DNA of 64,000 bases from CAYLYM01 sp964387645 (GTDB lineage Bacteria; Calditrichota; Calditrichia; RBG-13-44-9), in assembly GCA_964387645.1 (NCBI GenBank), contig CAYLYM010000002.1, positions 9,045 to 73,044 on the forward strand, read 5' to 3'. How positions within the stretch are numbered: position 1 is the stretch's first letter; the number at the start of each line of letters is the position of its first letter. The notes under the pieces were generated by a model that saw only the letters and a list, made by a program, of their open reading frames with translations, had not been told where the DNA came from and did not search any database. A program made the position numbers and the translations under genes. This document shows positions 36,057 to 45,735 of this stretch, one piece after another.

Positions 36057-39000
36057 ATGAAACAACATGTCAAAAATCTCTTGTTTTTTTTAGTTCTTTT
36101 ACTTATAGGCTGTTCTGCAGGCTTAAAAACAGGTCTGTCTGTGAAACCAGAGTATTCCTTAGAGGATATTCTTGTTCAATATCCTGCAGAGAATGAAGTC
36201 CAATGGCAATTGTTGAATGAGGCATTGCTGAAATGGGGAGAACAGGGCATACTCCAAATATGCGATAATTTGGTTCCGACAAAGGTAGGGGGCGATAGTT
36301 TATCAAGGTATGCCATAAGCGGATTAACTAAATATCTATCCAGAGCAGGACTGGAAAAGCAAAGAAAAATGTATGTTCGCACTATTCTTCGAGCGCTGGA
36401 AAAAGAAGATGAAACCGAAGTTCAACATTTTCTAATTGAGCAATTACAATGGATTGGAGGAGATGAATCAGTCAAGCATTTGGCCAGATTTTTAAATGAT
36501 GATAAATTGTGTGATCCCGCAGTCAGAGCCCTGAAAGCCATAGGCAGCTCCAGCGCAAAAGAAGTTTTGTTGAAGGGACTGAAAAATTGCCATAATAAAA
36601 AATGTTGTCTATCACTTATTTTAACCCTTGGTGAACTTGAGTATGAAAAAGCGTTCGATCAAATAAAAGATTTTGTTGACAGCAAGGATAAAGAGATTCG
36701 AGATGCAGCCTTCTTTGCTCTGGCCAGCCTGGGTCAAACCAGAGCTATTTCAATTTTTCAAACGACGCTGACAACAAGTGAAAATTCCAAAAAAAATACT
36801 TTATTTACAAATTTTCTACTTTTAGCTAGAAGATTGAAAGAAAAAGGAAATATAAAGCAGTGTGAAGTGATCTGTCGAGATCTACTAAATTCTGATCAGT
36901 ATCAAGCGGATGGGACTGTAAAGGCTGCGGCGTTGAGGCTATTAGTGGAAGCTGTGGGAGAATCTGCAATAGATGAACTCGTTTCAGCGATAACAAGTGA
37001 GGATAAAGCTTATCGATCAGTTGCTCTGGAGTTAGCAGTGAATGTTGGAGGCCCGGAGGCCACCAACATCTGGATTGAGAAATTGAAACAGGTCTCTCCA
37101 GAAAAACAGGCCGAAATCGTCACGATGTTAGGTGACAGAGGCGATACCCTGGCTTTCCCGATTGTGCAGGAGATGTTGTCCAGCGAAAACAAAAATGTGC
37201 GGTTAGCGGCAATTGTGGCTATGAGTAAGTGTGGAAGAGAAAGTGCCATTCCTCATCTGATGGAATTGTTGAGAAAAACGAATGACCGGGAAGAGATCAG
37301 GCTTATCCTTCAAAACTTAGAGAAATTGATAGAAAGCCGTCAATTAATGTCGAAGCTGGTAAACTCACTGGACAATTTTACTACACCTGCCATTGAAGAA
37401 ATTATTCATCTATTGGTAGAGCGAAATGCTCGAGATCATATAAACAAAATCGCCAAATTAATGGATCACTCAGAGAAAAGAATTCGTCTAGCTGCCATTC
37501 GAGCTGTAGGAGAATTGGGCGATGGTTCATATTTGGATAATTTGACAGAAATTTATCTAACCTCGGATAAGGGCGGGGAAGAATCGGCTACTTTGAATGC
37601 ACTGGTCTCGTTGGCCCGCCGCACCAATCGCCTGGTTGAAGTCAGTCAAAAGTTGGTTGATTTATTTCCCAGAGTGAACCGGGAAAAACAAAGAAGAATA
37701 TTAAGGGCACTTCCAAGGATTGGTAGTGATGAAGGACTGAAATGTGTCAGAGAAGCTGTTCTGAATTTTAAAGGTGAAAAGCGTACCGAAGCCATTCGTT
37801 CCTTATCAAATTGGAGGAAATTAGAAGCAATAGACCCGTTATTTGAGATTCTCGAAAAAGATACTGCTTTGGTTCATAAGATTCTCGCATTACGTGGATT
37901 GCTGCAAATTTTAAAAGCTGATACAGTACTTGGTCCTGTCGAGAAATTGAATTTTTATCAAAAAGTTATGCACCTGTCACCGCGTTATTCAGAGAAAAAG
38001 ATGATACTGGCCGCAGTAAGCGGTTTAGAGCATGTGCAGAGCCTTAAATATATTTTGAAATATTTACAGGATGATTCGTTAAAAACGGAAGCTGCGATGG
38101 CGGCATATCAAATGGCTGTTTCCATGTTGGACGCCAATCGCGAATCCATGGCCAGCGAAATCATTCAGACACTTATTACATCTCAACTTGATTCCAATAC
38201 TGTTTATACTATTAAAGAAAAATTTATTGAACTGGAGCGATTGAATGAGCCACCGCCTGGATTTCGTGCACTTTTCAATGGGAAAAATCTGGCTGGCTGG
38301 AAAGGACTGGTCGGCAATCCGGTTACGCGAGCCAAAATGACACCTGAGGAATTAGCTAAAGCTCAGGCTAAAGCAGATTCTTCGATGCGTGAACACTGGA
38401 GAGTTGAAAACGGTATTCTGATTTTTGATGGCAAGGGTAAGAATATTTGTACGGTAGAAGAGTTTGGTGACTTTGAATTGTTAGTGGATTGGAAAATTGA
38501 AAAGGGCGGTGATAGTGGTATCTATTTAAGAGGTTCTCCACAGGTGCAAATCTGGGACATTACTGAAAGGCCTGAAGGTTCTGGAGGGCTTTACAATAAT
38601 AAGTTACATCCCAGTAAGCCACTGGTGCCTGCAGATTTGCCTCCCGGAAAATGGAACCGTTTTAGAATAATTATGATTGGCGATCGTGTTACCGTTTATT
38701 TAAATGGTGTTAAAGTGGTGGATAATGTGGTGATGGAAAATTACTGGGAGCGGGATAAACCTATTTATTCTCGTGGTCCAATTGAATTGCAAGCCCATAA
38801 CACATCTTTGTATTTCAGGAATATTTTCATCAGGGAAATTCCCAGAGAAGAAAAATCTTTTAAGGGTCCACTTTTTAATGGAAAAGATTTAACGGGTTGG
38901 GAATTGGTGGGAGCACAATCCGGGACATGGCGGGTCGAGAATGGCGTACTTATCACCGAAGGCCGTGGGGGAGGATGGTTGTCCACCACACGGGAATTCG

Positions 39001-39449
39001 ATAATTTTAAATTAGAATTGGATTTCCGCGTTTCTCAAGGTGGAAACAGTGGCGTTTTCATCCGGGCACCACATGAGGGAGATCCGGCTTATACTGGAAT
39101 GGAAATTCAAATTCTGGACGATTACGCCCCAAAATATGCCAATTTGAAGCCCTGGCAATATACCGGAAGCATTTATGGTGTGCAGGCACCGGCCCAGCGG
39201 AAGAGTAAACCAGCCGGCACCTGGCAACATTTTGTGATTACCTGTGATGGCCCTAACATTACAGTTGAATTAAATGGAGACATTATTATTCAAACAAATT
39301 TGATTGATCACATGGACAAAGAAAAAGAACATCCAGGATTGAAGCGTAGGAGGGGTTTCATTGGGTTACAAAACCATGGAAGCCGAGTAGAATTCAGGAA
39401 TATTTATATCACAGAATTGGGAGTAAATACAAAAATGGTAGACAAATGA
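36057..39449 (+). CDS. Lipoprotein with HEAT repeats and two DUF1080 domains
   Basis: About 1130 residues. ATG 36057 is chosen because it begins directly with the lipoprotein leader MKQHVKNLLFFLVLLLIGC, preceded by AAAAAGGA; an in-frame ATG at 36003 would put 18 hydrophilic residues in front and overlap the previous gene. Residues about 50-720 are HEAT-type helical repeats. A first DUF1080 domain (about 729-927) has LFNGKNLAGW, GGDSGIYLRGSPQVQIWD and the end IELQAHNTSLYFRNI. A second (about 937-1121) has LFNGKDLTGW, GGNSGVFIRAP, MEIQILDDYAP and GLQNHGSRVEFRNI. The HEAT part resembles the C-terminus of the ThuA-HEAT protein. It is probably a periplasm- or surface-anchored scaffold carrying two catalytic or sugar-binding domains. 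Confidence 0.86.
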   Translation: MKQHVKNLLFFLVLLLIGCSAGLKTGLSVKPEYSLEDILVQYPAENEVQWQLLNEALLKWGEQGILQICDNLVPTKVGGDSLSRYAISGLTKYLSRAGLEKQRKMYVRTILRALEKEDETEVQHFLIEQLQWIGGDESVKHLARFLNDDKLCDPAVRALKAIGSSSAKEVLLKGLKNCHNKKCCLSLILTLGELEYEKAFDQIKDFVDSKDKEIRDAAFFALASLGQTRAISIFQTTLTTSENSKKNTLFTNFLLLARRLKEKGNIKQCEVICRDLLNSDQYQADGTVKAAALRLLVEAVGESAIDELVSAITSEDKAYRSVALELAVNVGGPEATNIWIEKLKQVSPEKQAEIVTMLGDRGDTLAFPIVQEMLSSENKNVRLAAIVAMSKCGRESAIPHLMELLRKTNDREEIRLILQNLEKLIESRQLMSKLVNSLDNFTTPAIEEIIHLLVERNARDHINKIAKLMDHSEKRIRLAAIRAVGELGDGSYLDNLTEIYLTSDKGGEESATLNALVSLARRTNRLVEVSQKLVDLFPRVNREKQRRILRALPRIGSDEGLKCVREAVLNFKGEKRTEAIRSLSNWRKLEAIDPLFEILEKDTALVHKILALRGLLQILKADTVLGPVEKLNFYQKVMHLSPRYSEKKMILAAVSGLEHVQSLKYILKYLQDDSLKTEAAMAAYQMAVSMLDANRESMASEIIQTLITSQLDSNTVYTIKEKFIELERLNEPPPGFRALFNGKNLAGWKGLVGNPVTRAKMTPEELAKAQAKADSSMREHWRVENGILIFDGKGKNICTVEEFGDFELLVDWKIEKGGDSGIYLRGSPQVQIWDITERPEGSGGLYNNKLHPSKPLVPADLPPGKWNRFRIIMIGDRVTVYLNGVKVVDNVVMENYWERDKPIYSRGPIELQAHNTSLYFRNIFIREIPREEKSFKGPLFNGKDLTGWELVGAQSGTWRVENGVLITEGRGGGWLSTTREFDNFKLELDFRVSQGGNSGVFIRAPHEGDPAYTGMEIQILDDYAPKYANLKPWQYTGSIYGVQAPAQRKSKPAGTWQHFVITCDGPNITVELNGDIIIQTNLIDHMDKEKEHPGLKRRRGFIGLQNHGSRVEFRNIYITELGVNTKMVDK

Positions 39450-39692
39450 GCATTATTAAAATTGGGACAAAATTGTCGTTGCTGGTAAATAATGAAGATG
39501 TAGATTTAAATAAAGTACTAAATTCCAATTTATTTATGAATGTAGATTAAGAAGTAAAGTTCTGATGAATTTATTTGATACAAAGACATTTTGAGGTCGA
39601 TTTAATCTTTAAAAAACATGGTATTACTTTTTTTCGATATGTATCAGAAACCATGAACTTGCTAAAATAATAATAATAATGAGGAGGACAAA

Positions 39693-41171
39693 ATGGTTAA
39701 GAAGATCGCTTTTACCACATTGATTGTTGTGTTATCGTTTGCGGTAATAAATTGCGGAAAATCGCAGCAAACATCGGTTCAAAAAACTTCAGCCGAGGAA
39801 ACTGAATTACCAACAACCTATCATCCTGCCATTGATTTTTATGATGGTTGGCATTTGGCTGTTCAAGCCTGGTCATTTAATCGTTTTACTTTCTTTGAAG
39901 CCATTGATAAAGTGGCTTCTCTGGGTTTAAGTTGGATTGAGGCTTATCCAGGTCAAAAGTTAAGTTCGGAATATCCTGATGCCAAATTTGATCCAACCTT
40001 ACCGGCAGAATTGAGAGCTCTGGTGAAACGTAAATTAAAAGAAACAGGTATTCGATTGATTAATTACGGAGTGACAAAATTGCCCAATGATGAAGCGGAG
40101 TGTCGGAAAGTTTTTGAATTTGCGAAGGAATTTGGTATAAAAACCATAATGGCAGAGCCGCGCGAAGATGCTTTGGATTTAATTGAAAAACTCTGTCAGG
40201 AGTATCAGATTCAGGTGGCTATTCACAATCATCCCAAGCCATCTTATTATTGGAATCCGGATAAAGTGTTGGAAGTTTTAAAAGGACGAAGCAAGTGGCT
40301 TGGAGCTTGTGGCGATATTGGGCATTGGATGCGTTCTGGGATAGATCCATTGGAAGCGTTGAAAAAATTAGAAGGTCGATTACTTAGTTTGCATTTTAAA
40401 GATTTAAATGAATTTGGTGTGCGAGAGGCTCACGATGTTCCCTGGGGTACCGGAAAGGCAAATGTTCCAGCTCTTTTAGCTGAACTTCATCGTCAGGGCT
40501 ATAGGGGTGTATTTTCCATAGAGTATGAGTACAACTGGCTAAATTCACTTCCCGAAATACGTCAATGTGTAGAATATTTTAATCAAGAGGCGGCAAAACT
40601 CAATCCCTCTGGTTGGAAATATTTATTCGCTAAAGATTTATCCAACGCGATTTTCAAGGAAGGCAGTTGGACAATGGAAGATGGTGTTTTAACATGGCAT
40701 GGTGGCAGCTATATCTGGACTAAAGAAAAATATGGTGATTTTATTTTAGATTTAGAATTTAAACTGGCTCCCCAAACCAACAGTGGCGTTTTCCTAAGAG
40801 CTGGATCACTGAAAAATTATGTTCAAACTTCCATTGAAGTGCAAATTCATGAAACCACTGATGGTACCAAACATGGCCAGTGTGGAGCTATTTATGATTG
40901 TTTATCTCCCAGGGTTAATGCAGTCAAAAAGCCTGGCGAATGGAATCGGTACACCATTACATGCAAAGACAATAAAATTTATGTTGTACTAAATGGTGAA
41001 CCTATAATAGATATGGATCTCGATTTGTGGACGGAACCTCACAAAAATCCCGATGGGACCAAAAACAAATTCCGTACGCCTTTAAAAGATTTCCCAAGAG
41101 AAGGGTATATTGGATTGCAAGACCATGGAAAACCTATCTGGTTTAGAAATTTAATGATTAAAGAATTGTAA
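39693..41171 (+). CDS. TIM-barrel isomerase-like domain fused to DUF1080 (exported)
   Basis: 492 residues, AGGAGG ribosome-binding site. The leader ends VINC (Cys21), a possible but non-standard lipobox. Residues about 45-305 form a xylose-isomerase-like barrel: LAVQAWSFNRFTFFEAIDKV, then VAIHNHP, CGDIGHWMRSG, LLSLHFKDLNE and FSIEYEYNW, which bring the expected metal ligands. Residues about 310-492 are a DUF1080 domain with TNSGVFLRAGS, SIEVQIHETTDG, CGAIYDCLSP and GYIGLQDHGKPIWFRNLMI. Fusing the two activities in one exported chain suggests that they act one after the other on the same substrate. A 350-base gap follows. Confidence 0.87.
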   Translation: MVKKIAFTTLIVVLSFAVINCGKSQQTSVQKTSAEETELPTTYHPAIDFYDGWHLAVQAWSFNRFTFFEAIDKVASLGLSWIEAYPGQKLSSEYPDAKFDPTLPAELRALVKRKLKETGIRLINYGVTKLPNDEAECRKVFEFAKEFGIKTIMAEPREDALDLIEKLCQEYQIQVAIHNHPKPSYYWNPDKVLEVLKGRSKWLGACGDIGHWMRSGIDPLEALKKLEGRLLSLHFKDLNEFGVREAHDVPWGTGKANVPALLAELHRQGYRGVFSIEYEYNWLNSLPEIRQCVEYFNQEAAKLNPSGWKYLFAKDLSNAIFKEGSWTMEDGVLTWHGGSYIWTKEKYGDFILDLEFKLAPQTNSGVFLRAGSLKNYVQTSIEVQIHETTDGTKHGQCGAIYDCLSPRVNAVKKPGEWNRYTITCKDNKIYVVLNGEPIIDMDLDLWTEPHKNPDGTKNKFRTPLKDFPREGYIGLQDHGKPIWFRNLMIKEL

Positions 41172-41231
41172 TTTTCTTATAACTGAGCAAATTTATTTGC
41201 GAAAGGAATAAAAAGGAAATAAACTGATCTG

Positions 41232-41262
41232 AAGAGAAATTGATTTTATAGATTTTTCTCTT
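41232..41262 (+). terminator. Weak hairpin in the gap after the TIM-DUF1080 gene
   Basis: AAGAGAAA (41232-41239) and TTTCTCTT (41255-41262) are exact complements with a 15-base loop. It may end the preceding transcript. The rest of the gap (41172-41520) is AT-rich with no gene that I can support. Confidence 0.35.
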
Positions 41263-41520
41263 TATCCTTATATTTAAAAGTGGGGCAGAATTTATTTAAA
41301 TACAAAATTCAAAAGAAAAAATGAACATATACTTGACCCAAAGAATGCTATTTATTATTATAGGACACTATTGAAGGTAAATTTGAGTGATTAATACAAT
41401 TAAAAATGAAAAACATTTAATTTAAACTTCTTTTTATTTAGTTATCTGGTTAATTTTTAAGTGATTGTATTTTCAAAATATTTTAAAAAAAGGAAGGGAA
41501 AGTATTATTATAGGTGTCTT

Positions 41521-42885
41521 ATGAGCAGTGACAAAAAACAAAACGCTATGGACAGAAGAAGTTTTTTGCGGTATACAGCTGTAGCTGGGGCCGGGCTTAT
41601 GGTTACTTCTTTAGCTAGGCCTGCAAGAGTAACTTCTTCTTCAGACGATTTAAACATTGCCTTATTAGGGGCAGGAGCACAGGGACAAGTTTTAATGAAT
41701 GCTATTCTAAAATTGAACGCCAAACCCAATATGCCGCAGGTGAGGTTTAGGGCCGTTTGCGATATTTGGAAAGATTACAACCAGAAACGGGCAGCTCGAT
41801 TGTTACAGAAATATGGACATAATGTAAACCGTTATGAAGATTATCGGGAAATGCTGGCCAAAGAAAGGGATCTGGATGCGGTAATTATTGCTACGCCAGA
41901 CTTTTGGCATGCTCGGCATACAATTGCCTGCTTGGAAGCCGGTTTAAATGTCTATTGTGAAAAAGAAATGTCTAATAAACTTGAAGATGCCAAAAAGATG
42001 GTGCTGGCGGCTCGTCGAACTGGAAAGTTATTACAAATAGGGCATCAACGAAGGAGTAATCCACGTTATATACATTGCTATAACAAATTAATTAAAGATG
42101 CCCAGATTCTGGGACGAATCACTACAACTCGCGGACAATGGAATCGATCGGTTCAGCCAGATTTAGGATGGCCCAAAAAGTATGCCATTGAACCAAGCGT
42201 CCTGAGAAAATATGGTTTTGAGAATATGCGGCAATTTAGAAATTGGCGTTGGTACAAACGACTAGGTGGCGGTCCAATTGTAGATTTAGGGTCCCATCAA
42301 ATTGATATCTTTAGTTGGTTTCTTGAAGCCAATCCTTCTTCAGTAATTGCCAGTGGTGGTACTGACTATTACGATAAAAGCACTCATGAATGGTATGATA
42401 CTGTAATGGTTATTTACGAATATGATACGAAATATGGAAAAGTGAGGGCATATTACCAGACCCTGACAACCAACAGTAGCGAAGGTTATTTCGAAAGCTT
42501 TCTTGGTGACCAGGGAACTTTACAAATTTCTGAATCTGGTAATCGTGGTGGTGTATGGCGAGAACCATCGGCTCCTATCTGGGATAAATGGGTGCAAATG
42601 GGATATATTTTGGAACCTGAGGAGGAAAAAAAGAAACAGGATGTTACAGCGGTATTGGATGTGCGAGAAACTATTGCTCCACCCAAACACAATTTGCCAG
42701 TTGTATTAAAAGATCCGTATCATTTACCTCATTTACAGAATTTCTTTGATGCTGTTCGCGGAAAAACTAAGTTGAATTGTCCTGCTGAAATAGGTTATGA
42801 AACAGCCGTGGCTGTTCTGAAGGTGAACCAGGCGGTTGAAGCTGGCCGAAAGCTCACCTTTAGGCCCGAAGAGTTTCATGTTTAA
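41521..42885 (+). CDS. Tat-exported Gfo/Idh/MocA oxidoreductase with EKE in place of EKP
   Basis: About 454 residues from ATG 41521; an in-frame GTG at 41461 would add 20 basic residues ahead of the leader and is less likely. Leader DRRSFLRY plus hydrophobic run. Rossmann loop ALLGAGAQGQVLM, then YCEKEMSNK, where the near-universal Pro after the catalytic Lys (148) is Glu. H-x-x-D is kept in GSHQIDIFSWF, and there is a QIGHQRRSNPRY stretch. It is followed 30 bases later by the heptahaem cytochrome and then the b-type membrane protein, so of the ten paralogues this one has the strongest positional link to an electron-transfer chain. Confidence 0.86.
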   Translation: MSSDKKQNAMDRRSFLRYTAVAGAGLMVTSLARPARVTSSSDDLNIALLGAGAQGQVLMNAILKLNAKPNMPQVRFRAVCDIWKDYNQKRAARLLQKYGHNVNRYEDYREMLAKERDLDAVIIATPDFWHARHTIACLEAGLNVYCEKEMSNKLEDAKKMVLAARRTGKLLQIGHQRRSNPRYIHCYNKLIKDAQILGRITTTRGQWNRSVQPDLGWPKKYAIEPSVLRKYGFENMRQFRNWRWYKRLGGGPIVDLGSHQIDIFSWFLEANPSSVIASGGTDYYDKSTHEWYDTVMVIYEYDTKYGKVRAYYQTLTTNSSEGYFESFLGDQGTLQISESGNRGGVWREPSAPIWDKWVQMGYILEPEEEKKKQDVTAVLDVRETIAPPKHNLPVVLKDPYHLPHLQNFFDAVRGKTKLNCPAEIGYETAVAVLKVNQAVEAGRKLTFRPEEFHV

Positions 42886-42915
42886 ATGATGTATATTGGT
42901 TGTAAGGGGAGAATT

Positions 42916-44886
42916 ATGGCAAAAGTAGGAATAATATTCTGCCTGATAGGTGTGGTGCATTTCCTTTTTGCACAAGCAGATACCTCGCAATCGGGTATCG
43001 ACACTCAGAAAGTAGCTTCGGATTCTATAATTAGTGAGCAACCAAAAAAGCTGGAATTAAAGCTAGGCGACAAAAATGACGGAAATCGTTCGATACCGAT
43101 TCACCTTATCGATATATTCGATGAAGAGGGCATGAAAATATTTCCTGAGGATCGCCCGCAGTTACCATTTTCTACCAAACAAACCTGTTTACCTTGTCAC
43201 AATTATGAAATTATCCGTAGAGGATGGCATTTTAATGCTTTGGATCAAGATGTTCCCCCAGGGAGACGTGGTGAACCATGGATTTTGTATGATCCTTTAA
43301 CCGCTACACAATTACCATTGTCGTATCGTTCCTGGCCGGGGAGCTATCGACCCGAAGATTTAGGTATAAATTATTTCACTTTCACTCGAAAGTTTGGTCG
43401 GCATTTTCCGGGTGGTGGTCCTGGAGAGAAAGCCGAAGAAGACGATCCAGATGCCTATGTTCGCTGGATGGTTTCTGGCCAATTGGAGATTAATTGTTTG
43501 AGCTGTCATAATGCCCATCCTGAACATGATCAAGCCGAATTTGCTGCTCATGTGACTCGAGAAAATTATCGGTGGGCAGCGGCAGCATCAAGTGGACTGG
43601 CCATAGGTAAAGGTTCCGCCAAAGACATGCCTAATAATTTTGATATTTATTTTGGTATCGATCCGGATAATCCCAGAGCCATACCCCCTAGCATAACTTA
43701 CAAACCTAATATTTTTGACGAAAGAGCTCGGGTTTTTTTCAATCTTGTCAGGAAAGTTCCTGCAGAAAGGTGTTATTTTTGTCACTCTACTGTTTATTTA
43801 GAGGAAAATTTGGTGGAAATGTGGGAAATGGATGAGGATGTTCATCTCAAGGCGGGAATGACTTGTGTAGATTGCCATCGTAACGGATTAGATCACATGA
43901 TTGTGAGAGGTTATGAAGGAGAATCGGAGGTGAGAGAAAATCCTGTTATTGCTTCATTTACTTGTAAAGGTTGTCATCTGGGTACTGAAGATGGAGAAAT
44001 TCCCCTTACCGGTCGATTAGGTGCCCCAAGGCCTGAGCACAAAGGTATTCCAACCGTCCATTTTGAAAGACTTTCCTGTACAGCTTGTCATTCTGGCCCC
44101 TGGCCAACTGACCATGCTTATCGCATTAAAACTTCTAGAGCAAATGCACTGGGCACTCATACCGTCAATCGAAATGAAGAAATTATTCCCAAGCTTCAAG
44201 CAACCGTTTTTGTAAAAGATGAATCCGGGAAAATTGAACCACATAAGTTGCTTTGGCCTTCTTTTTGGGCTGAAATCAAAGGTGACAGTGTGACTCCATT
44301 GCTTCCGGAAAAAGTACAACCGGCTATTCTCAAAGCCTTAGCTGCGGATACTTTAACGGATAGTATGAATTATGAAAAAATACTTTCTGGCGATTGGCCA
44401 GAATTAAGCAGAGATCAGATTATCCTGATTTTGAAAGAATTATCATCTGATAGTACTCATCCTATGCATGCAGCTTATATTGGTGGAGGAAAATTATATA
44501 AACTTTCTAAATCAGGAGATCTGGTAAAAGAAAATCATCCTGCTGCTCAACCCTATACCTGGGCATTCGCTCATGATGTTCGACCAGCATCCCAATCACT
44601 GGGCATTCATGGTTGCAATGATTGTCATAATAATAGCGCCCCCTTTTATTTTAGCAAGGTAGCTGTTCTATCACCTTTGAAATTCCAGAATGAGAAATTT
44701 CGTAGAATGACTTCTTTTGAAAAAACAGGTGTTTTATTTCCAAGACTCTTCGCCATGACATTTATTTTCCGACCCTGGTTAAAGTTAATAATTTTCATTT
44801 GTAGTATTATTATCGCTTCAGTATTAATTCTTTATGCCTTCAAAGGCCTGGACAAGATTATAAAAGTTTTAGCGGATCAACAATAA
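42916..44886 (+). CDS. Heptahaem cytochrome c with C-terminal membrane anchor
   Basis: About 656 residues from ATG 42916, which follows a TAAGGGGAGA site; ATGs at 42886/42889 abut the previous stop and would spoil the signal peptide. The signal ends near FLFAQA. Seven CxxCH haem sites are visible in order: CLPCH, CLSCH, CYFCH, CVDCH, CKGCH, CTACH and CNDCH, the last some 180 residues after the sixth. A single membrane helix lies near the C-terminus (LKLIIFICSIIIASVLILYAF). Residues between the haems do not match a reductase that I know. With the b-type protein encoded 19 bases later it would make a membrane-bound electron-transfer unit on the periplasmic side. Confidence 0.85.
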   Translation: MAKVGIIFCLIGVVHFLFAQADTSQSGIDTQKVASDSIISEQPKKLELKLGDKNDGNRSIPIHLIDIFDEEGMKIFPEDRPQLPFSTKQTCLPCHNYEIIRRGWHFNALDQDVPPGRRGEPWILYDPLTATQLPLSYRSWPGSYRPEDLGINYFTFTRKFGRHFPGGGPGEKAEEDDPDAYVRWMVSGQLEINCLSCHNAHPEHDQAEFAAHVTRENYRWAAAASSGLAIGKGSAKDMPNNFDIYFGIDPDNPRAIPPSITYKPNIFDERARVFFNLVRKVPAERCYFCHSTVYLEENLVEMWEMDEDVHLKAGMTCVDCHRNGLDHMIVRGYEGESEVRENPVIASFTCKGCHLGTEDGEIPLTGRLGAPRPEHKGIPTVHFERLSCTACHSGPWPTDHAYRIKTSRANALGTHTVNRNEEIIPKLQATVFVKDESGKIEPHKLLWPSFWAEIKGDSVTPLLPEKVQPAILKALAADTLTDSMNYEKILSGDWPELSRDQIILILKELSSDSTHPMHAAYIGGGKLYKLSKSGDLVKENHPAAQPYTWAFAHDVRPASQSLGIHGCNDCHNNSAPFYFSKVAVLSPLKFQNEKFRRMTSFEKTGVLFPRLFAMTFIFRPWLKLIIFICSIIIASVLILYAFKGLDKIIKVLADQQ

Positions 44887-44905
44887 ATAGAGGTAGTCAA
44901 GGCTT

Positions 44906-45565
44906 ATGTTTTTCCGAATATTATCATTTATTGGATTGATAGCTGTTATTATATGGATTTATTCTGCTTTAAAATCCAATCAAGAAATAAAGAAAAGTAT
45001 AGGAGTATGGATAAAAGGGCAAATTCAAGAAATTTTTATTGCTTTTAAAAATATTAAAAAAACGCCTCCATCTGATTATTTTGTAATTTTCAGGAAAACT
45101 ATTTATTTTTTAACAATTTTATGTGTGCTAATTTTAGCATTTACTGGATTTTTACCAGTACTTTTTGGTAGTCACCTTTCTGGTTATTTGCTTTTGATTC
45201 ATGTGAGTGTGGCGCCTATTTTTGCTATTTGTATGGCTCTTATTAGCCTTATTTGGGCTAGTCAAAAACGTTTTGACCGTCTCAATTGGGAATGGTTTAG
45301 AAAATTATTTAAAAAAAATCGAAATCAAAGTAATAGTGTTCAATTTTATAATTGTACAGAAAAAGTATTCTTCTGGTTTTTGTTAATTTTAGCTTTGATA
45401 ATAATTCTATCCATATTGTTAAGCATGCTTAAATATTTTGGAACTGGAGCGCAGGAGTTTTTGATACAATTGCATAGGTTTAGTGCCTTGTTTTTTGTGA
45501 TAGCTTCGTGTTACCATACGTATTTAATAATATTTCAATGTATTAAAGAAAAATCTATAAAGTGA
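44906..45565 (+). CDS. Cytochrome b-like integral membrane protein
   Basis: 219 residues. It has an N-terminal helix, then three or four further membrane helices after a basic cytoplasmic loop. Histidines sit where di-haem b-type cytochromes place theirs: GSHLSGYLLLIHVSVAP around the third helix and LHRFSALFFVIASCYHTY in the last helix, giving two pairs. This suggests a quinone-linked cytochrome b subunit for the adjacent heptahaem cytochrome. No named family is evident, and the haem ligation is inferred from position only. The gene follows the cytochrome by 19 bases and is followed by an AT-only hairpin. Confidence 0.68.
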   Translation: MFFRILSFIGLIAVIIWIYSALKSNQEIKKSIGVWIKGQIQEIFIAFKNIKKTPPSDYFVIFRKTIYFLTILCVLILAFTGFLPVLFGSHLSGYLLLIHVSVAPIFAICMALISLIWASQKRFDRLNWEWFRKLFKKNRNQSNSVQFYNCTEKVFFWFLLILALIIILSILLSMLKYFGTGAQEFLIQLHRFSALFFVIASCYHTYLIIFQCIKEKSIK

Positions 45566-45576
45566 TTTAATTTGTC

Positions 45577-45601
45577 AATATTTAATGATTTTTTAAATAT
45601 T
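45577..45601 (+). terminator. AT-only hairpin after the cytochrome pair
   Basis: AATATTTAA (45577-45585) and TTAAATATT (45593-45601) are exact complements with a T-rich 7-base loop, 12 bases after the b-type gene. All-AT stems are common by chance in DNA like this. Confidence 0.35.
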
Positions 45602-45735
45602 TTACTTGAGAAAGAAATAGTAAATGTTTAAGATTTTTGAGCCACATAATTAATTGAAAAAATTATATTGAATATGTTTGCCCCCATTTATTTCAATATA
45701 AAATATATAAGCAATGATTGTAAGGAGGAGAGAAG

